Source: Viridothelium virens
Taxonomy: Eukaryota; Ascomycota; Dothideomycetes; Trypetheliales; Trypetheliaceae
Length of the DNA stretch: 64,000 nt
NCBI GenBank assembly: GCA_010094025.1
Contig: ML991779.1
Location: 310,001 to 374,000, forward strand
Reading direction: 5' to 3'
Shown here: one piece after another, positions 54,334 through 64,000 of the stretch
Numbering within the stretch: position 1 is the stretch's first letter
Layout of the letters: each line of letters starts with the position of its first letter
Translations under genes and position numbers: made by a program
Notes under the pieces: generated by a model
The model's database searches: none
The model's input: the letters and a program-made list of their open reading frames with translations, nothing else
What the model was told of the DNA's origin: nothing

Positions 54334-57300
54334 TCACAATGCCACGTCCCTCTGTTCACCAATTTCCTCTCCTACAACCTCCTGCTCCACCCCCTTCATC
54401 CCCAGATCCCTCACATCCCAACCCTCCACCTCTTTCACCCACGTAGCTTTCTCCCCCAAGACAGCCAAACTTCCATCTTTCGCCCCCTCGACCAAATACC
54501 TCTGCGCTACATCTCTGACCTGCTCCCTCTTCACATCCAACAACTCCTCCCTCTTCCTCTGCTCCATCGCGTCATCCACCTCACTCAGAAATCTCACCAT
54601 TCCTTCCTGGCTCACACTCTCCGGCGCATCGACACCCTGAAACACGCTCAGCTTCGCCTCCTCCAGATCGCGCTCGCTCCACTCCCGATCCCTCGCCCAC
54701 GCTCCGGCATCCCGCATCACAGCCATGGTGTTGAGAGGGTTCGGATCGCGGTACGAATAGTAACCAAAGACACCGTTCAGCCCGCGGTGATATGCACCGC
54801 CGCCATAGGCACCGCCCTTTTCGCGGATCTCGTGGTGGAGGTGCTTGTGCGTGAGGAGCTGGGCGAGGATGGCAAGGGGCGCCGAGTCGGGCGAGGTGTA
54901 GGGCGTGGTGGGGAGGGAGAGGGCGGAGTAGTAGACTTGGTAGGGGAGGGGGAAGAAGGTCTTGGCGTTTCGGGGGAACGTGGTTGCCGGAGTGGAGGTG
55001 GTGGGGATCGTAGTCGAGCTGGGGAGGGAGGAGAGGAAGGTGGATAGATGGGACTCGTTTGTGGCGGAGGAATCGGGACCGCAGGTGAGGGCGGCGCGGA
55101 AGGTGTTGGCGTTTGCAAGTGCAAACGATTGAATAGCTTTCAGCTTAGAAATGACATCGTCGAGTCCTTCTGATTGAGAGCGAGATGCAAGGGATGTAGT
55201 TAGCTTTACTTGGGTCAACCCGCTGACTTGCTCGCCGAGACGGCCTTGAGGGGTCAAGCCAGCTTCTGCAAAGCGACGAGCATAAGAATGCCCACTCTCC
55301 GCTATGCTGTTGGTAGCACCATTTGCTGCAGTTTGTAGGAGCTGTCTGATATTCCGCTCCGCTTCAGGCCCGTCAAAATTCGTCTCCTGGATAATCATCC
55401 GGAAAAGTTGGTACATGTCGGGTATGTTGCGGTCGAGGGCAAAACCCGCCAAGACAAGACCCTCTTCGCACTGCCCAGTTGCAATTGGCGAGGTTGAAGA
55501 GTGGTAGCCAACACTAATACCGCCCGTCTTAAGCTTGATCAACTCTTCAAGCTGCTCCATGGTCTTATTTTTGGTTCCTAGTCTCATAATAGCGTCGCTG
55601 AAGAGGGGTATCATCTCTCGTAAGTCATCTGGAAGCTGCTCAAACTTGTTCACGGCTCGGAAATAGGTAAGTCCATTCGTAGGAGCTTCTCTCCACTGCA
55701 CTTTGACATCATCTAGGTTGCCGTCGCGGACAGTCTTGTTCTCTTTTTGACGAGGGATATCTCGAACGTGAACTGACGGCAAGCAGCTCAGATCTTGATT
55801 GCGAGCTCTGTCTTGAACTCCAAGCAACTCAAGCTCCCGCTTTTCTAGGTTCTGGCGCGCTTCCTCTTCTGAACGATACTGCTTAATAGTTTCCAGAATT
55901 TTGGATGCCAAGCGAGTTGCCTCCTCGTCGGCCACTTCCTGTCCGTAAGCCTCAGAAGGCTCCATCGTGAAGGTCAACGTCCTGTCGTTCAGGAGGTATC
56001 TCTCAACGAGATCCTCCAAATAGCGACCTTCAGCATATTTAGCCTTGAAACCATTGACAGTTTCTTGCCATGCAAGAGCATCAAATGGATCCACGCCGTT
56101 GAACCACCCTGGTTTCAAGCGTTGCATTACACCCATGCCGAAGTGGGCCGTTTTATGCTTCAAACCCAGCTCTAACTGATGTAAAATGCCGTCCACCTTA
56201 ATTCGGTCAAATCCCTTCGTCTTAGTCTCTTGCAGTGCCAAATAGATGGCTTCCTTGACCTTAGACACATCGGTTTGCTGGACACCAGTAAGGCCAACAG
56301 AAAATATGGCGGTACTACCGGAGCTATCAAAACCTGTATTTGGACTAAAGTCATGACCCAAACCGGCCTCGATGAGTGCTCTGTAAAGGGGTGATCCATA
56401 ACCATCCATAAGCAGATTTGACACTATACCCAAGGCAAACATTTCCTGGACGTTTGATGTCTCGCCTAGAAGCCATGACGTTGATGTCTTGTACTGAGCT
56501 TCTGGAGGTACCAAGGGATCTGTAGGTCCTTTGATTGTAACATAGTATGGTCCGTTGCTGAGATCGATGGGAATCTTGATTTCTTTATCGGGCATGATTC
56601 TTGAAAAGTTCTCCAGACGTGAGCCGACTTCTTTCAAATGATCCTCAAGAGGCAAATTTCCATAAGTGAACAGCTTGGCATTACTAGGATGATAGTGGTC
56701 TTTATGGAATCGTTTCAACTGTTCATATGTCAACTCCGTCATTTTCTGCGGATCGCCACCGGAATTGTTGATCGCCGGAAAAAGGTGGTCTTGAAAGCGT
56801 ATGTAGTAAAGATAGCTGGCATCAGACATCTGTCCTTTCATTTCATTGTAGACCACACCTTTGAAGACCAGCCTATTATCGCTTGAGTCTTTCTCCGGAT
56901 TAGATGTAGCTGCCATCGGATTCTCTGGACCTATACGCCATCCCTCCTGTGTAAAATCGTCGGCTTTTAACAGAGGATGTAGGGTTGCATCAAGATACAC
57001 GGACATCAAATTCCTGAAGTCTTGTTCATTTGTCGTCGCAAACGGATAGGTGGTGTGGTCTGAAGACGTAAAGGCGTTCATAAAGTTGGATAGAGATCGG
57101 GGAAGCATCTTGAAGAAGGGGTCCCGAATAGGGTACCTGTGCAGATGTTAATATTTGTCCCCCATGTTGACATCTGGAGGCATACTTCTCGCTACCGCAT
57201 AATGTCGTGTGCTCGAGGATGTGCGGCACTCCTGTGTCATCGGGAGGATTGGTCTTGAAGCCGATGGAGAAGACATTGTTCTTGTCGTCGCGAGCAATGT

Positions 57301-57538
57301 GGAGGTAATCAGCGCCCGTCTTGTCATGTTGTAGATGCAGAGCTGTCAACTCCAACTCTGGAACGTGTTTGGAGCGAAGGAGCGTAAAGCCATGGACGTG
57401 GTCCCCTGGCTTTGGGTACCGGTCCAAGTCAGTCACGGAGGCATAGCTGCGGGTAATGGGATTGTGAGCTGTTTTCAAGCTCAAGAAGCCTTTGCTACCT
57501 CTCGATAGCCATTTTGACGAGTGTCCGGCCGGTAGCAT
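54334..57538 (-). CDS. CYM1: Mitochondrial presequence protease (Cym1/PreP, M16C metallopeptidase)
   Basis: Exons 57538-57186 and 57136-54334 with a 49-nt intron (GTATGC, branch TATTAAC, CACAG), giving 1051 aa, the usual length. The N-terminus is a mitochondrial targeting sequence rich in Ser/Lys/Arg. The inverted zinc motif HxxEH is at 106-110 ([17 protein letters not shown]), completed by the splice into [20 protein letters not shown]. Further family blocks include [33 protein letters not shown], then [10 protein letters not shown] and a C-terminal [20 protein letters not shown]. Role: matrix degradation of cleaved presequences and other short peptides. Divergent from the taxilin gene. Confidence 0.94.
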
Positions 57539-58166
57539 GTCCAGTCGCGATATATGGTGGGCGTGGTAGCTAGAAAGGTTGCCGAAGATGCTGAAGATTT
57601 GACAGCGTCATTTGTGTCGCTAGAGAGGACGAGGGCCGAGATTTGCACCCTCAGAAGCGCCACCGCCAGACGGAGAGCATTGCTGCCTCCTCCCTCACTC
57701 GACTGCGGAAATCCTGCCCGGCAATTCGGCATTCTGCCCTTCTACACTGAGCTTTTCGTGGCTTGGGTTTATTCTCCGACACGAGCTTGTTGTCAATCGC
57801 TTAGCAACTAGCCGTGACAAAAAGGTTCGCCATCCCCAATCTGTGTCATTAGATCATTTCCCGTCGTTCCACCTCACGAGACAACGGGAGGCCTGCCACC
57901 ACGGCCTGCAAGTAATTCGATTTCGGTCTCAGATCCCCGCCTCTGCTTTCAGCCGCATACGATCAACAATTACGCGAGGCAAACTTCCTTCCTAACATCC
58001 GTGCTTGATGCTTCCTTCGCGCGGGTATCACCGCACCCTTCCGTATCAGTATCTTCAGAGCTCGACGGAAAGGCAAACGTTGCTGAAAACCAGACGTTCG
58101 CTGCTCAAGCACATTTGAACTGTCGCTACATTCTTATCCGCATGCGTATGAATATTAACTCCGGAA
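57539..58166. promoter_or_regulatory. Shared CYM1 / taxilin upstream region
   Basis: About 630 bp between divergent genes. A frame at 57554-57811 is not supported. No clear core-promoter motif. Pyrimidine-rich stretches occur near 57950-58050. Confidence 0.35.
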
Positions 58167-59920
58167 ATGCCACCAGCTGCCCCCCAACCCCAGACCGCCG
58201 CAGCAAACGCTCGTGCGTCACCAGTCAATGTAGCAGATCCACATCGAGCACCAGCGGCCTCCCGAGATGGCTCTGTCTCCGATACGTCATCTATGAATAG
58301 CGCTCCACCACCGCCGCCTCCGACGACTGCAAAGAAAGGCAAAGACAAGAAGACCAATGACCCTGACGACGCCTCGAAACAGCTCGCTGCCAGGATCGCG
58401 CAGTTGGAGCAAGATAAGGTGAAAAGCCAGGAACAGGATGCTGAGGTCGATCGCGAAGTTAAGAAGGCCAATCGGGACCTTGTCAATCTTCTCAGTAATC
58501 TGGAAACCCCTCTACAAAAGCTTGAACTCGTCCGCAAGCGATATTCCGAACTGTATCGGAAAATGAAGGAGCATGAACGTGATCACCAGAGAGAAAAGAG
58601 GCGTGCCGATCAGCTGCAGAGGGAGAAGGACAATGCAAAATCGGAACTTAGCAAGGCAACCTCGGCGGAGACCAAGACGAATAACATGTACAGGAAGCTC
58701 ATGAACGATCACAAGAAGCTCAAGGCACGTCCATCTCTGCACTACACACTCCGCATCTGAAGACGTACTGACACGTAGTTCATTAAGGATGACCATGAGA
58801 AGCTCCAGGACAACGAATCTAAAGCCCGAGAGGAACTTAACGAGCGCCTCCAAAAGATGGCTCTCGACGTGCAAGAGGTTGTCTCACGACGCGAAGCTCC
58901 GGAAGCACAGCCAGCGCAGGAGATGGAGGTTGACAAAATGTAGGCTGCATTTTCCGACTGTACATCTTATAAGGTATTAACAAGAAATCTGTAGCTTCCA
59001 CGAGAAGTTCAAGTCGTTTGCCGAGCAGTACGAGTTGCGCGAAATCCAGTTCCAGTCTTTGCTTAGGACGAAGGAACTCGAAATACAATATCAGATGGCC
59101 CGCTTCGAGCAACAGCGCAAGGCACAAGAGATCGAAACCTCCAAATCCAGTCAACTAACACGGCAAGTCTCTACATTTTCACAGACGGAGACGGAGCTTC
59201 GCAGCCAACTCAATATTTACGTTGAGAAATTCAAACAGGTATATAAACTTATCTTCGCCTTCTTTTCTATTTGCCCTTGCCTTCCATTCCCATGCTGAAT
59301 TGGTATGGGGCTAACAGGGTATCAAACGCCAGGTCGAAGACACGCTCAATAATAGCAACGATCTCTTCCTCACCTTTCGCAAAGAAATGGAAGAGATGTC
59401 AAAGAAGACGAAGCGGCTCGAAAAGGAGAATCTTCAACTCACCCGCAAACAAGATGCCACGAACCGCAATGTTCTGCAGATGGCAGAGGAACGAACGAAA
59501 CAAGACAAGGAGATGCGTACTTTGCAGAAGAAGAATGAGCGTCTGGAACAGCTATGCAGAGGCATGCAGGCGCAAGGCAGAGGGGGCATGTCCAATGTAA
59601 ATCCCCAATCTGGTGCAGGAGAGGCGGCGGCGTCATACGGTCCCGAGGATGCAATGGCATTTGAAGGGGAAGGAGATGCGGATGAAGGTGCAACAGATAG
59701 CGAATATGATGAATATGAGGACGACGAGGAGGTTGGCAGCGAAGAGTACGATGACTACACTGAAGAAGAGGGCCTGGAGGTTGTCAATGGCCAGAGAACT
59801 TACGGGCCAGTGCCACCGCCTCCTCCACCTCCACCGACCACTTCAGCTCCCAGCAAAGCCCAGGCCAATGGGCAACTCAATGGTCAGAAGGGCGCTGGAC
59901 GGAAATCAGTGGTCTGGTGA
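58167..59920 (+). CDS. Taxilin-family coiled-coil protein
   Basis: Exons 58167-58724, 58779-58939, 58995-59238 and 59318-59920, giving 521 aa. Introns 2 and 3 are GT-AG. Intron 1 (58725-58778) uses a GC donor (AAG|GCACGT) with branch TACTGAC and CGTAG; no GT donor keeps the frame. Motifs: LLSNLETPLQKLELVRKRYS, RKMKEHERDHQREKRRADQL, FHEKFKSFAEQYELREIQFQ, LLRTKELEIQYQMARFEQQR, VSTFSQTETELRSQLNIYVE, FLTFRKEMEEMSKKTKRLEK and RTLQKKNERLEQLC. This is a near-continuous coiled coil of the taxilin family. The N-terminus is Pro/Ala-rich; the tail is acidic (EDDEEVGSEEYDDYTEEEG) with poly-Pro. Taxilins bind syntaxins/ribosome-associated NAC in animals; the role in fungi is little defined. Confidence 0.88.
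58725..58778 (+). other. GC-AG intron in the taxilin gene
   Basis: The 5' splice site reads AAG|GCACGT; the 3' end reads TACTGACACGTAG|TTCATTAAG. This join gives KKLKFIKDDHEKLQ in the coiled coil. The nearby GT at 58729 would produce an immediate stop. Confidence 0.7.
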
Positions 59921-60873
59921 GCGTTGGTATAGCTTTTGCAAATTGCTGAACACTTGGCTCGGTATTTCGTGCAGCAGTACCTCAGCAAGATTCAGTAATC
60001 AGAATTCAACTCGACGCACTGAACTAGCTAAATCCGAAAGTCGTAATCTTCTGAGATTATCCGAATGATTGGGGCGATCAGTGCACCTGGCGTTGGATCG
60101 CTCTGTGCCGGTCTGACATGAGAAGGCTCCGGTGCATACATGCTTAAGTACCCAAGCGTCCCAGTTTTGGGCAATTCCATAGTGCCATGAGGTATTTCGC
60201 GATCACTCTCCAGCCAATCACGAACATGTCCGGAAATTTAGCACGCGCAGGTCATTGTCGCTTACCAATCCGATTGTCCTAGTACGGAGTAGAACTCCGT
60301 TCAATCTTCACCACTCTGCCAACCCATATACGGTCATTGCTTAATCCATATGTCTCCGGCCCCAACGCTATCGTATACTCTCCGTTGGCATGGACGCAGA
60401 TTTCATGGTGTCCGTCATAGTGACCACGTATTCCTGTTTCATTGCAATGTTCTCTCTAATCAAGAGCCGCCTCCGCTCTTACGGTACAGCAGCCAAAATG
60501 CCTCTACGAAGGGAGACACATTTGTAATTTATCAACAGGTGGGTCTCAATCTCTCCGCAATTTCTGGTCCGCAAAGCTTGAAGTATTGCATGAACCATGT
60601 TAGTTCCACCGCTGAATAATTTTTGCATTGGTAATGCTGTACTGATCTCGATATCGAAACATTTTCATGCGTTTCTTCGTCTCCTGATATGGCATGGTAC
60701 CTCATTCTTGTTTCCGGCTTAGGAGACATCTCGAACGTCGTGGAATATATAAAGCCACCAGCAAGATCCACGAAAATATTTCCCCTCTACTTAACAAATC
60801 TCAAAACACCTGTCTTTCAATCTTAGCAGAGTGTGTCGAACCTGAAGTTTCGTACCGAACGCTTTATATCGAA
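59921..60873. other. Intergenic stretch upstream of the SDR gene
   Basis: About 0.95 kb. It contains an inverted repeat at 60284-60300 (below) and TATA-like sequence near 60745-60751. Short frames are unsupported. Confidence 0.4.
60284..60300. repeat. Short hairpin of the recurrent TACGGAGTA motif
   Basis: ACGGAGT-AGA-ACTCCGT: two 7-nt arms with a 3-nt loop. Single copies of the same motif occur at 4469-4480, 43250-43259 and 61818-61827, all in intergenic DNA. Confidence 0.6.
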
Positions 60874-61721
60874 ATGTCTCTCAATAACAAGCTTGCTGTT
60901 GTCACGGGCGGTTCACGGGGCATTGGAGCTGCAATTGCTCTCGAACTTGCCAAACGTGGTGCCGATGTTCTCGTGACCTATACTTCCAATCAATCGAAAG
61001 CAGAATCTGTGAAGGATCAAATTACAGCTTTAGGCCGTCGTTCTGCCGCCATCCGGGCAGATCAGAGTACCATTGATGTGGGCAAAGTCGTCTTGAAGGG
61101 CCTACAAGAGAGCTTCGGTGTGGGGGCTGAGCGGAAACTGGATATTCTCGTCATCAATGCGGGCATTTCGTCTCGGACGCCAACTTTGGACTTCGAACTG
61201 GAGAAATTCACCAGGTACGTTACTCTCTGTCGGAGCTCCAACTCTTTCATTGCCACTCCAGTGATATATGGAAGAGATACTGTGCTGAAAGTATCCTCAG
61301 CTTCATGAATACCAATGTTCGTGGACCCATGCTCCTCGTCCGCGATCTCGCCCCCTTCCTCTCCTCTACTGGTCGCATCCTTGCCAACACATCCATTGTT
61401 GCACGTCATCCAGCACCAGATCAAGACGCTTACACTGCATCCAAAGCCGCCCTCGAAGCTCTGGTGCGACAATGGGCCTACACGCTTCCTGATCATTACA
61501 AGGGCGTCACTGCCAACTCATTTGCACCCGGTCCTGTGGTAACAGACATGATGAAAGGGTATGAGGCTTTGTTTGACAAAGTGAAGGAAGACACGCCAGT
61601 GGACCGTCGTCTGGGTGAAGTTGGAGACATTGCAGATGTGGTGGCCTGGATGGCAGGTGAAGAAAGCAGGTGGATTACTGGGCAGTCGATTCAGTTGAAT
61701 GGAGGTCGGCTCATGTTATAA
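60874..61721 (+). CDS. Short-chain dehydrogenase/reductase (SDR)
   Basis: Exons 60874-61214 and 61301-61721 with an 86-nt intron (GTACGT/CTCAG), giving 253 aa, the classical SDR length. The cofactor motif TGGSRGIG is at 11-18 and the NAG motif in LDILVINAGISS. The catalytic Ser145, Tyr158 and Lys162 are seen (LANTSIVARHP, then DAYTASKAALEALVRQW). The C-terminal VVAWMAGEESRWITGQSIQL-NGG is typical. Basic residues after the cofactor loop suggest NADP(H). Resembles beta-ketoacyl-ACP-reductase-like SDRs; the substrate cannot be read. It lies ~29 kb from the mys genes, so no link is proposed. Confidence 0.88.
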
Positions 61722-62336
61722 AGTTCACATAGTCTCATTCTTCTACCCACGCGCAACTCGATAGTCTTTTGGCATTAAATGTAGTATTTAATCCCCAAAT
61801 CAGAGCAATTGCCCCAATACTCCGTACTTATACGGTCGTGGAAACATATTTTTATAAACAGAGGCACTTAAAGGAAATCCCAGTCAGCGCGAATATCTCA
61901 TGCCTTAAGTCCTCCCTTACTTCTACGAGTTGCTCTTGCCGTATAGATGCCTTCTCCATGTGGCTCCATCCTCCACCAAACGGCTATTTGTCAGAACAAA
62001 GGGTCGGGAGGCTTCGTTCCCTAACAGTTGATGATCCCTCGAGTAGAGCCACAGCTCAGACATTAAAGCCATATCAGTAGGCCGTCTCAGCTCAGTGACA
62101 TTCTTCGGTCGTTGATTTCGTCCTTAATCTTCTAGTCAGTTCTTCCCTCTAATCAGTACGTAATTACATTGCGGCCCCATGATGACATCCAATATTCCGT
62201 TTCGAGAAACATTGTCTTGGCGCCAGCGCACAATGCCCAGTTATTGCTGGAGTCGAGCAATCGCAATGGACTTGATGTCAAATCCGTATTGCATCAGATA
62301 GTGACCAGAGTTTAGCTACGCCAAGGTCAATGGGCA
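61722..62336. other. Convergent 3' region
   Basis: About 0.6 kb between the SDR stop and the stop of the secreted protein. Includes a TACTCCGTAC motif copy at 61818-61827. No gene seen. Confidence 0.45.
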
Positions 62337-63380
62337 CTAGGCATGATCCATGGCTTCAGTGCACAAAACACCAATCGCTTCGGCAAGCGGAATGTCCTCC
62401 ACAGCGAATTCGGGGGCTATGAGACCAAGGGCTGAAATGAGATCTTGAATCCATTCGCAGGTAGAGTCGCCCGAAGTCCCAGCCTTAAACTCCCATGATG
62501 CATCAAGCCATGACGAGGATCCAGGATGTTGCTGCCACCATTGATTATAGTACTGTACGCCGGCGAAGCTCGCCGCGTTGCACAAGGTCAGTCCTCCATT
62601 ACCTGATCCTCCTCCCGCCTGTCCTCCTTGTCCTGAAAAGGGTCCTGCATAGGCAACAAACCCCTGACGCTTTTCAAGCTCGCTACGATATCTGATTCTA
62701 AACGGGTCGGTCCAGAAGGACCAAGGCGTCAACTCACGTTCTCGGAGACGTCCTTGAGCCATGGGGATTTGCCAGCAGCTCGAGCCTTGGGCCGAAGTGT
62801 TTGCGGTCAGGGCTGCGGCCATAATCATAGCATCCCGAAGGCCGGTGTCATTGTATGAGCTAGATGCGACCTTGACATCCAGCTCCCCGTCATCTTCCAG
62901 GGTCTGTCCTTTTGTGTAAGAAATACCTTCAATCGTTACTGGGTCGGTAGCGCAGGTTGTCATCGACTCTGTTTGAGACACAGCGGGACAGATCTTCTCA
63001 AGCGCACTTGAAATTGAGGTGTACAACGGTTGGCCAGTCAATATCCCGACATGGACTGGTGAACTGCCGGCCTGGACAGTAGCGAGCCCTTTAGGACCTG
63101 AACCTGGTGACGAGGGCGGAGTGGTCGTAGGAGGTGGAGGGGCTGCTGTAGAGTTGCCTCTGAAAGTCGTAGCTTCTGGCGTCAATGGCATCTGCAGGCA
63201 CAAAGGCGGAAGTCCTTGCGTCTCATTCACCGGACAAGGGAGATCTTCAGCTCGAGCTAAGATGGATGGGGTTGGCGTTGGAGTAGGCGTTATAACGGTC
63301 ATGTCATTTGGGTAAGAAAGACTTTGCGACTGTACCTCGGTATAGAAAAAGGTTATCCACAGGAGAAGTGAGAGATGCAT
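62337..63380 (-). CDS. Secreted protein of unknown function
   Basis: First ATG at 63380 (the frame's upstream extension has only TTG), 347 aa, one exon. An N-terminal signal peptide (MHLSLLLWITFFYTEVQSQS) is followed by a Thr/Pro-rich linker (VITPTPTPTPS and TAAPPPPTTTPPSSPGSGP), several Cys residues and N-glycosylation sites (NET, NST, NDT, NTS). The C-terminal half contains FSGQGGQAGGGSGNGGLTLC and a Trp/Cys-containing ending (STCEWIQDLISALGLIAPEF). The size and linker resemble a secreted or wall protein with an extracellular Cys-stabilised domain. I cannot name the family. Confidence 0.65.
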   Translation of the reverse strand: MHLSLLLWITFFYTEVQSQSLSYPNDMTVITPTPTPTPSILARAEDLPCPVNETQGLPPLCLQMPLTPEATTFRGNSTAAPPPPTTTPPSSPGSGPKGLATVQAGSSPVHVGILTGQPLYTSISSALEKICPAVSQTESMTTCATDPVTIEGISYTKGQTLEDDGELDVKVASSSYNDTGLRDAMIMAAALTANTSAQGSSCWQIPMAQGRLRERELTPWSFWTDPFRIRYRSELEKRQGFVAYAGPFSGQGGQAGGGSGNGGLTLCNAASFAGVQYYNQWWQQHPGSSSWLDASWEFKAGTSGDSTCEWIQDLISALGLIAPEFAVEDIPLAEAIGVLCTEAMDHA

Positions 63381-63732
63381 GTTGAGGCAAATAGAGAGCA
63401 AAGTTGTAGGGGCGAGAACGTGTTCAGCAAAGCTTCAAGCCTGAGACATGAGAAGGCAGATAATGATTTTATATGATTGAGAAATAAGCTAACCTTTCCA
63501 GATGATGTTATCGCAATACTTTCACTCCGAAAATAAGTGAAGCAGCCTCAGCCGGAGACGCCTCAGACGAAGGCGCAGAGCCGAATGACCTCGCAAAGAA
63601 GTCCAAAAGAACACATTCTACGCCTTTGGGCCTTCCTATCAATCGGTAGGACCGACAATTGCCATTCAACCGTGTCAGGATACCTGGCAGATCCATCTGA
63701 CGGGTGACTCTTCGTACTGAGATTTCCACACG

Positions 63733-63925
63733 TCATTCTCTCTTTGCCTCTGCTCTTTCCCGTTGCTCGGAGAGATCAGCGATCGTCTTGCCACTGCGTT
63801 TAGCTGTGAGACTCTCTGACGAACACTTGCTGGACCTGGACGCAGAAACATCTCTGCTTCGTTGGCGAGAATCGGCAGCCTGTTTCTGCACAAAGCTTTT
63901 CAGCGTAGTATTAGAGTCGAAGGCA
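63733..63925 (-). CDS. Possible 3' exon of a gene beyond the right edge
   Basis: The minus frame ending in TGA at 63733-63735 encodes a Ser/Lys/Arg/Glu-rich stretch (KSFVQKQAADSRQRSRDVSA, then SSESLTAKRSGKTIADLSEQ and RERAEAKRE) with no stop back to about 63932. A weak acceptor (ATAAG) lies at 63926-63930. The upstream exons would lie outside the window. Composition suggests a coiled or disordered nuclear tail, but support is thin. Confidence 0.22.
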
Positions 63926-64000
63926 CTTATGATTTAGAAGAATCGTGTCATATGTTATTTGCCGTAGACCTACCCTACCTAAGTTTTCTAGGAGTAGGAT

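Noticed and set aside
60874-61721. SDR as a tailoring reductase of the mycosporine cluster
   Set aside because: Some fungal mycosporines need a reductase, but this gene is ~29 kb away with many unrelated genes between.
1-64000. Transposons, tRNA/rRNA genes, CRISPR arrays, viral remnants
   Set aside because: I looked for transposase, reverse transcriptase and capsid motifs, terminal repeats and tRNA B-box-like sequences and found none I could support. A dedicated search could still find small ones.

Overview
This window is nuclear DNA of a filamentous ascomycete (Pezizomycotina). The genes are densely packed and carry short introns (about 38-134 nt) with fungal GTANGT/CTAAC/YAG signals. Recognisable fungal orthologues include AP-3 delta, EMC2, Ysy6/RAMP4, an Erj5-type J-protein, Yip3/PRA1, DGAT2, a Kip2/KipA-type kinesin, the DNA polymerase delta small subunit, Cym1/PreP, taxilin and a CSA/Rad28 WD40 protein. 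I cannot fix class or genus by eye. I saw no ribosomal RNA, tRNA, CRISPR array or recognisable transposon.

Layout. 1-8.3 kb: the 5' part of a TPR/SET-type protein running off the left edge, a CSA (ERCC8) homologue, and three genes of unknown function. 8.9-25.6 kb: housekeeping genes, largely of the endomembrane system: a tiny three-exon membrane protein, Ysy6, AP-3 delta, EMC2, a cytosolic-type J-protein, a His/Ser-rich membrane protein, an ER J-protein, PRA1, a disordered acidic protein only 26 nt after PRA1, an STK19 homologue and DGAT2. 25.7-31.9 kb: a three-gene mycosporine-type cluster, with an ATP-grasp ligase (mysC-like) and an O-methyltransferase (mysB-like) on the minus strand and a sugar-phosphate cyclase (mysA/DDGS-like) divergent on the plus strand. 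33.6-37 kb: a kinesin. 37-43.9 kb: gene-poor, holding one small membrane-protein gene and one C2H2-type zinc-finger gene. 43.9-49.9 kb: a large secreted glycosidase-like protein, a Ser/Thr-rich single-pass membrane protein and a divergent kinase-like protein. 51.7-61.7 kb: Pol delta small subunit, Cym1, taxilin and an SDR. 62.3-64 kb: a secreted protein of unknown function and a possible 3' exon at the right edge.

The most biologically coherent unit is the mys cluster. In the known pathway the cyclase and methyltransferase make 4-deoxygadusol from a sedoheptulose 7-phosphate-type precursor, and the ATP-grasp enzyme joins it to an amino acid to give a UV-absorbing mycosporine. The cyclase carries an unusual C-terminal Asn/Gly-rich extension built from a duplicated unit.

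Exon structures below were derived by hand. Each multi-exon model was checked for splice phase and for a total length divisible by three. Names rest on recognised sequence motifs, not on database searches.
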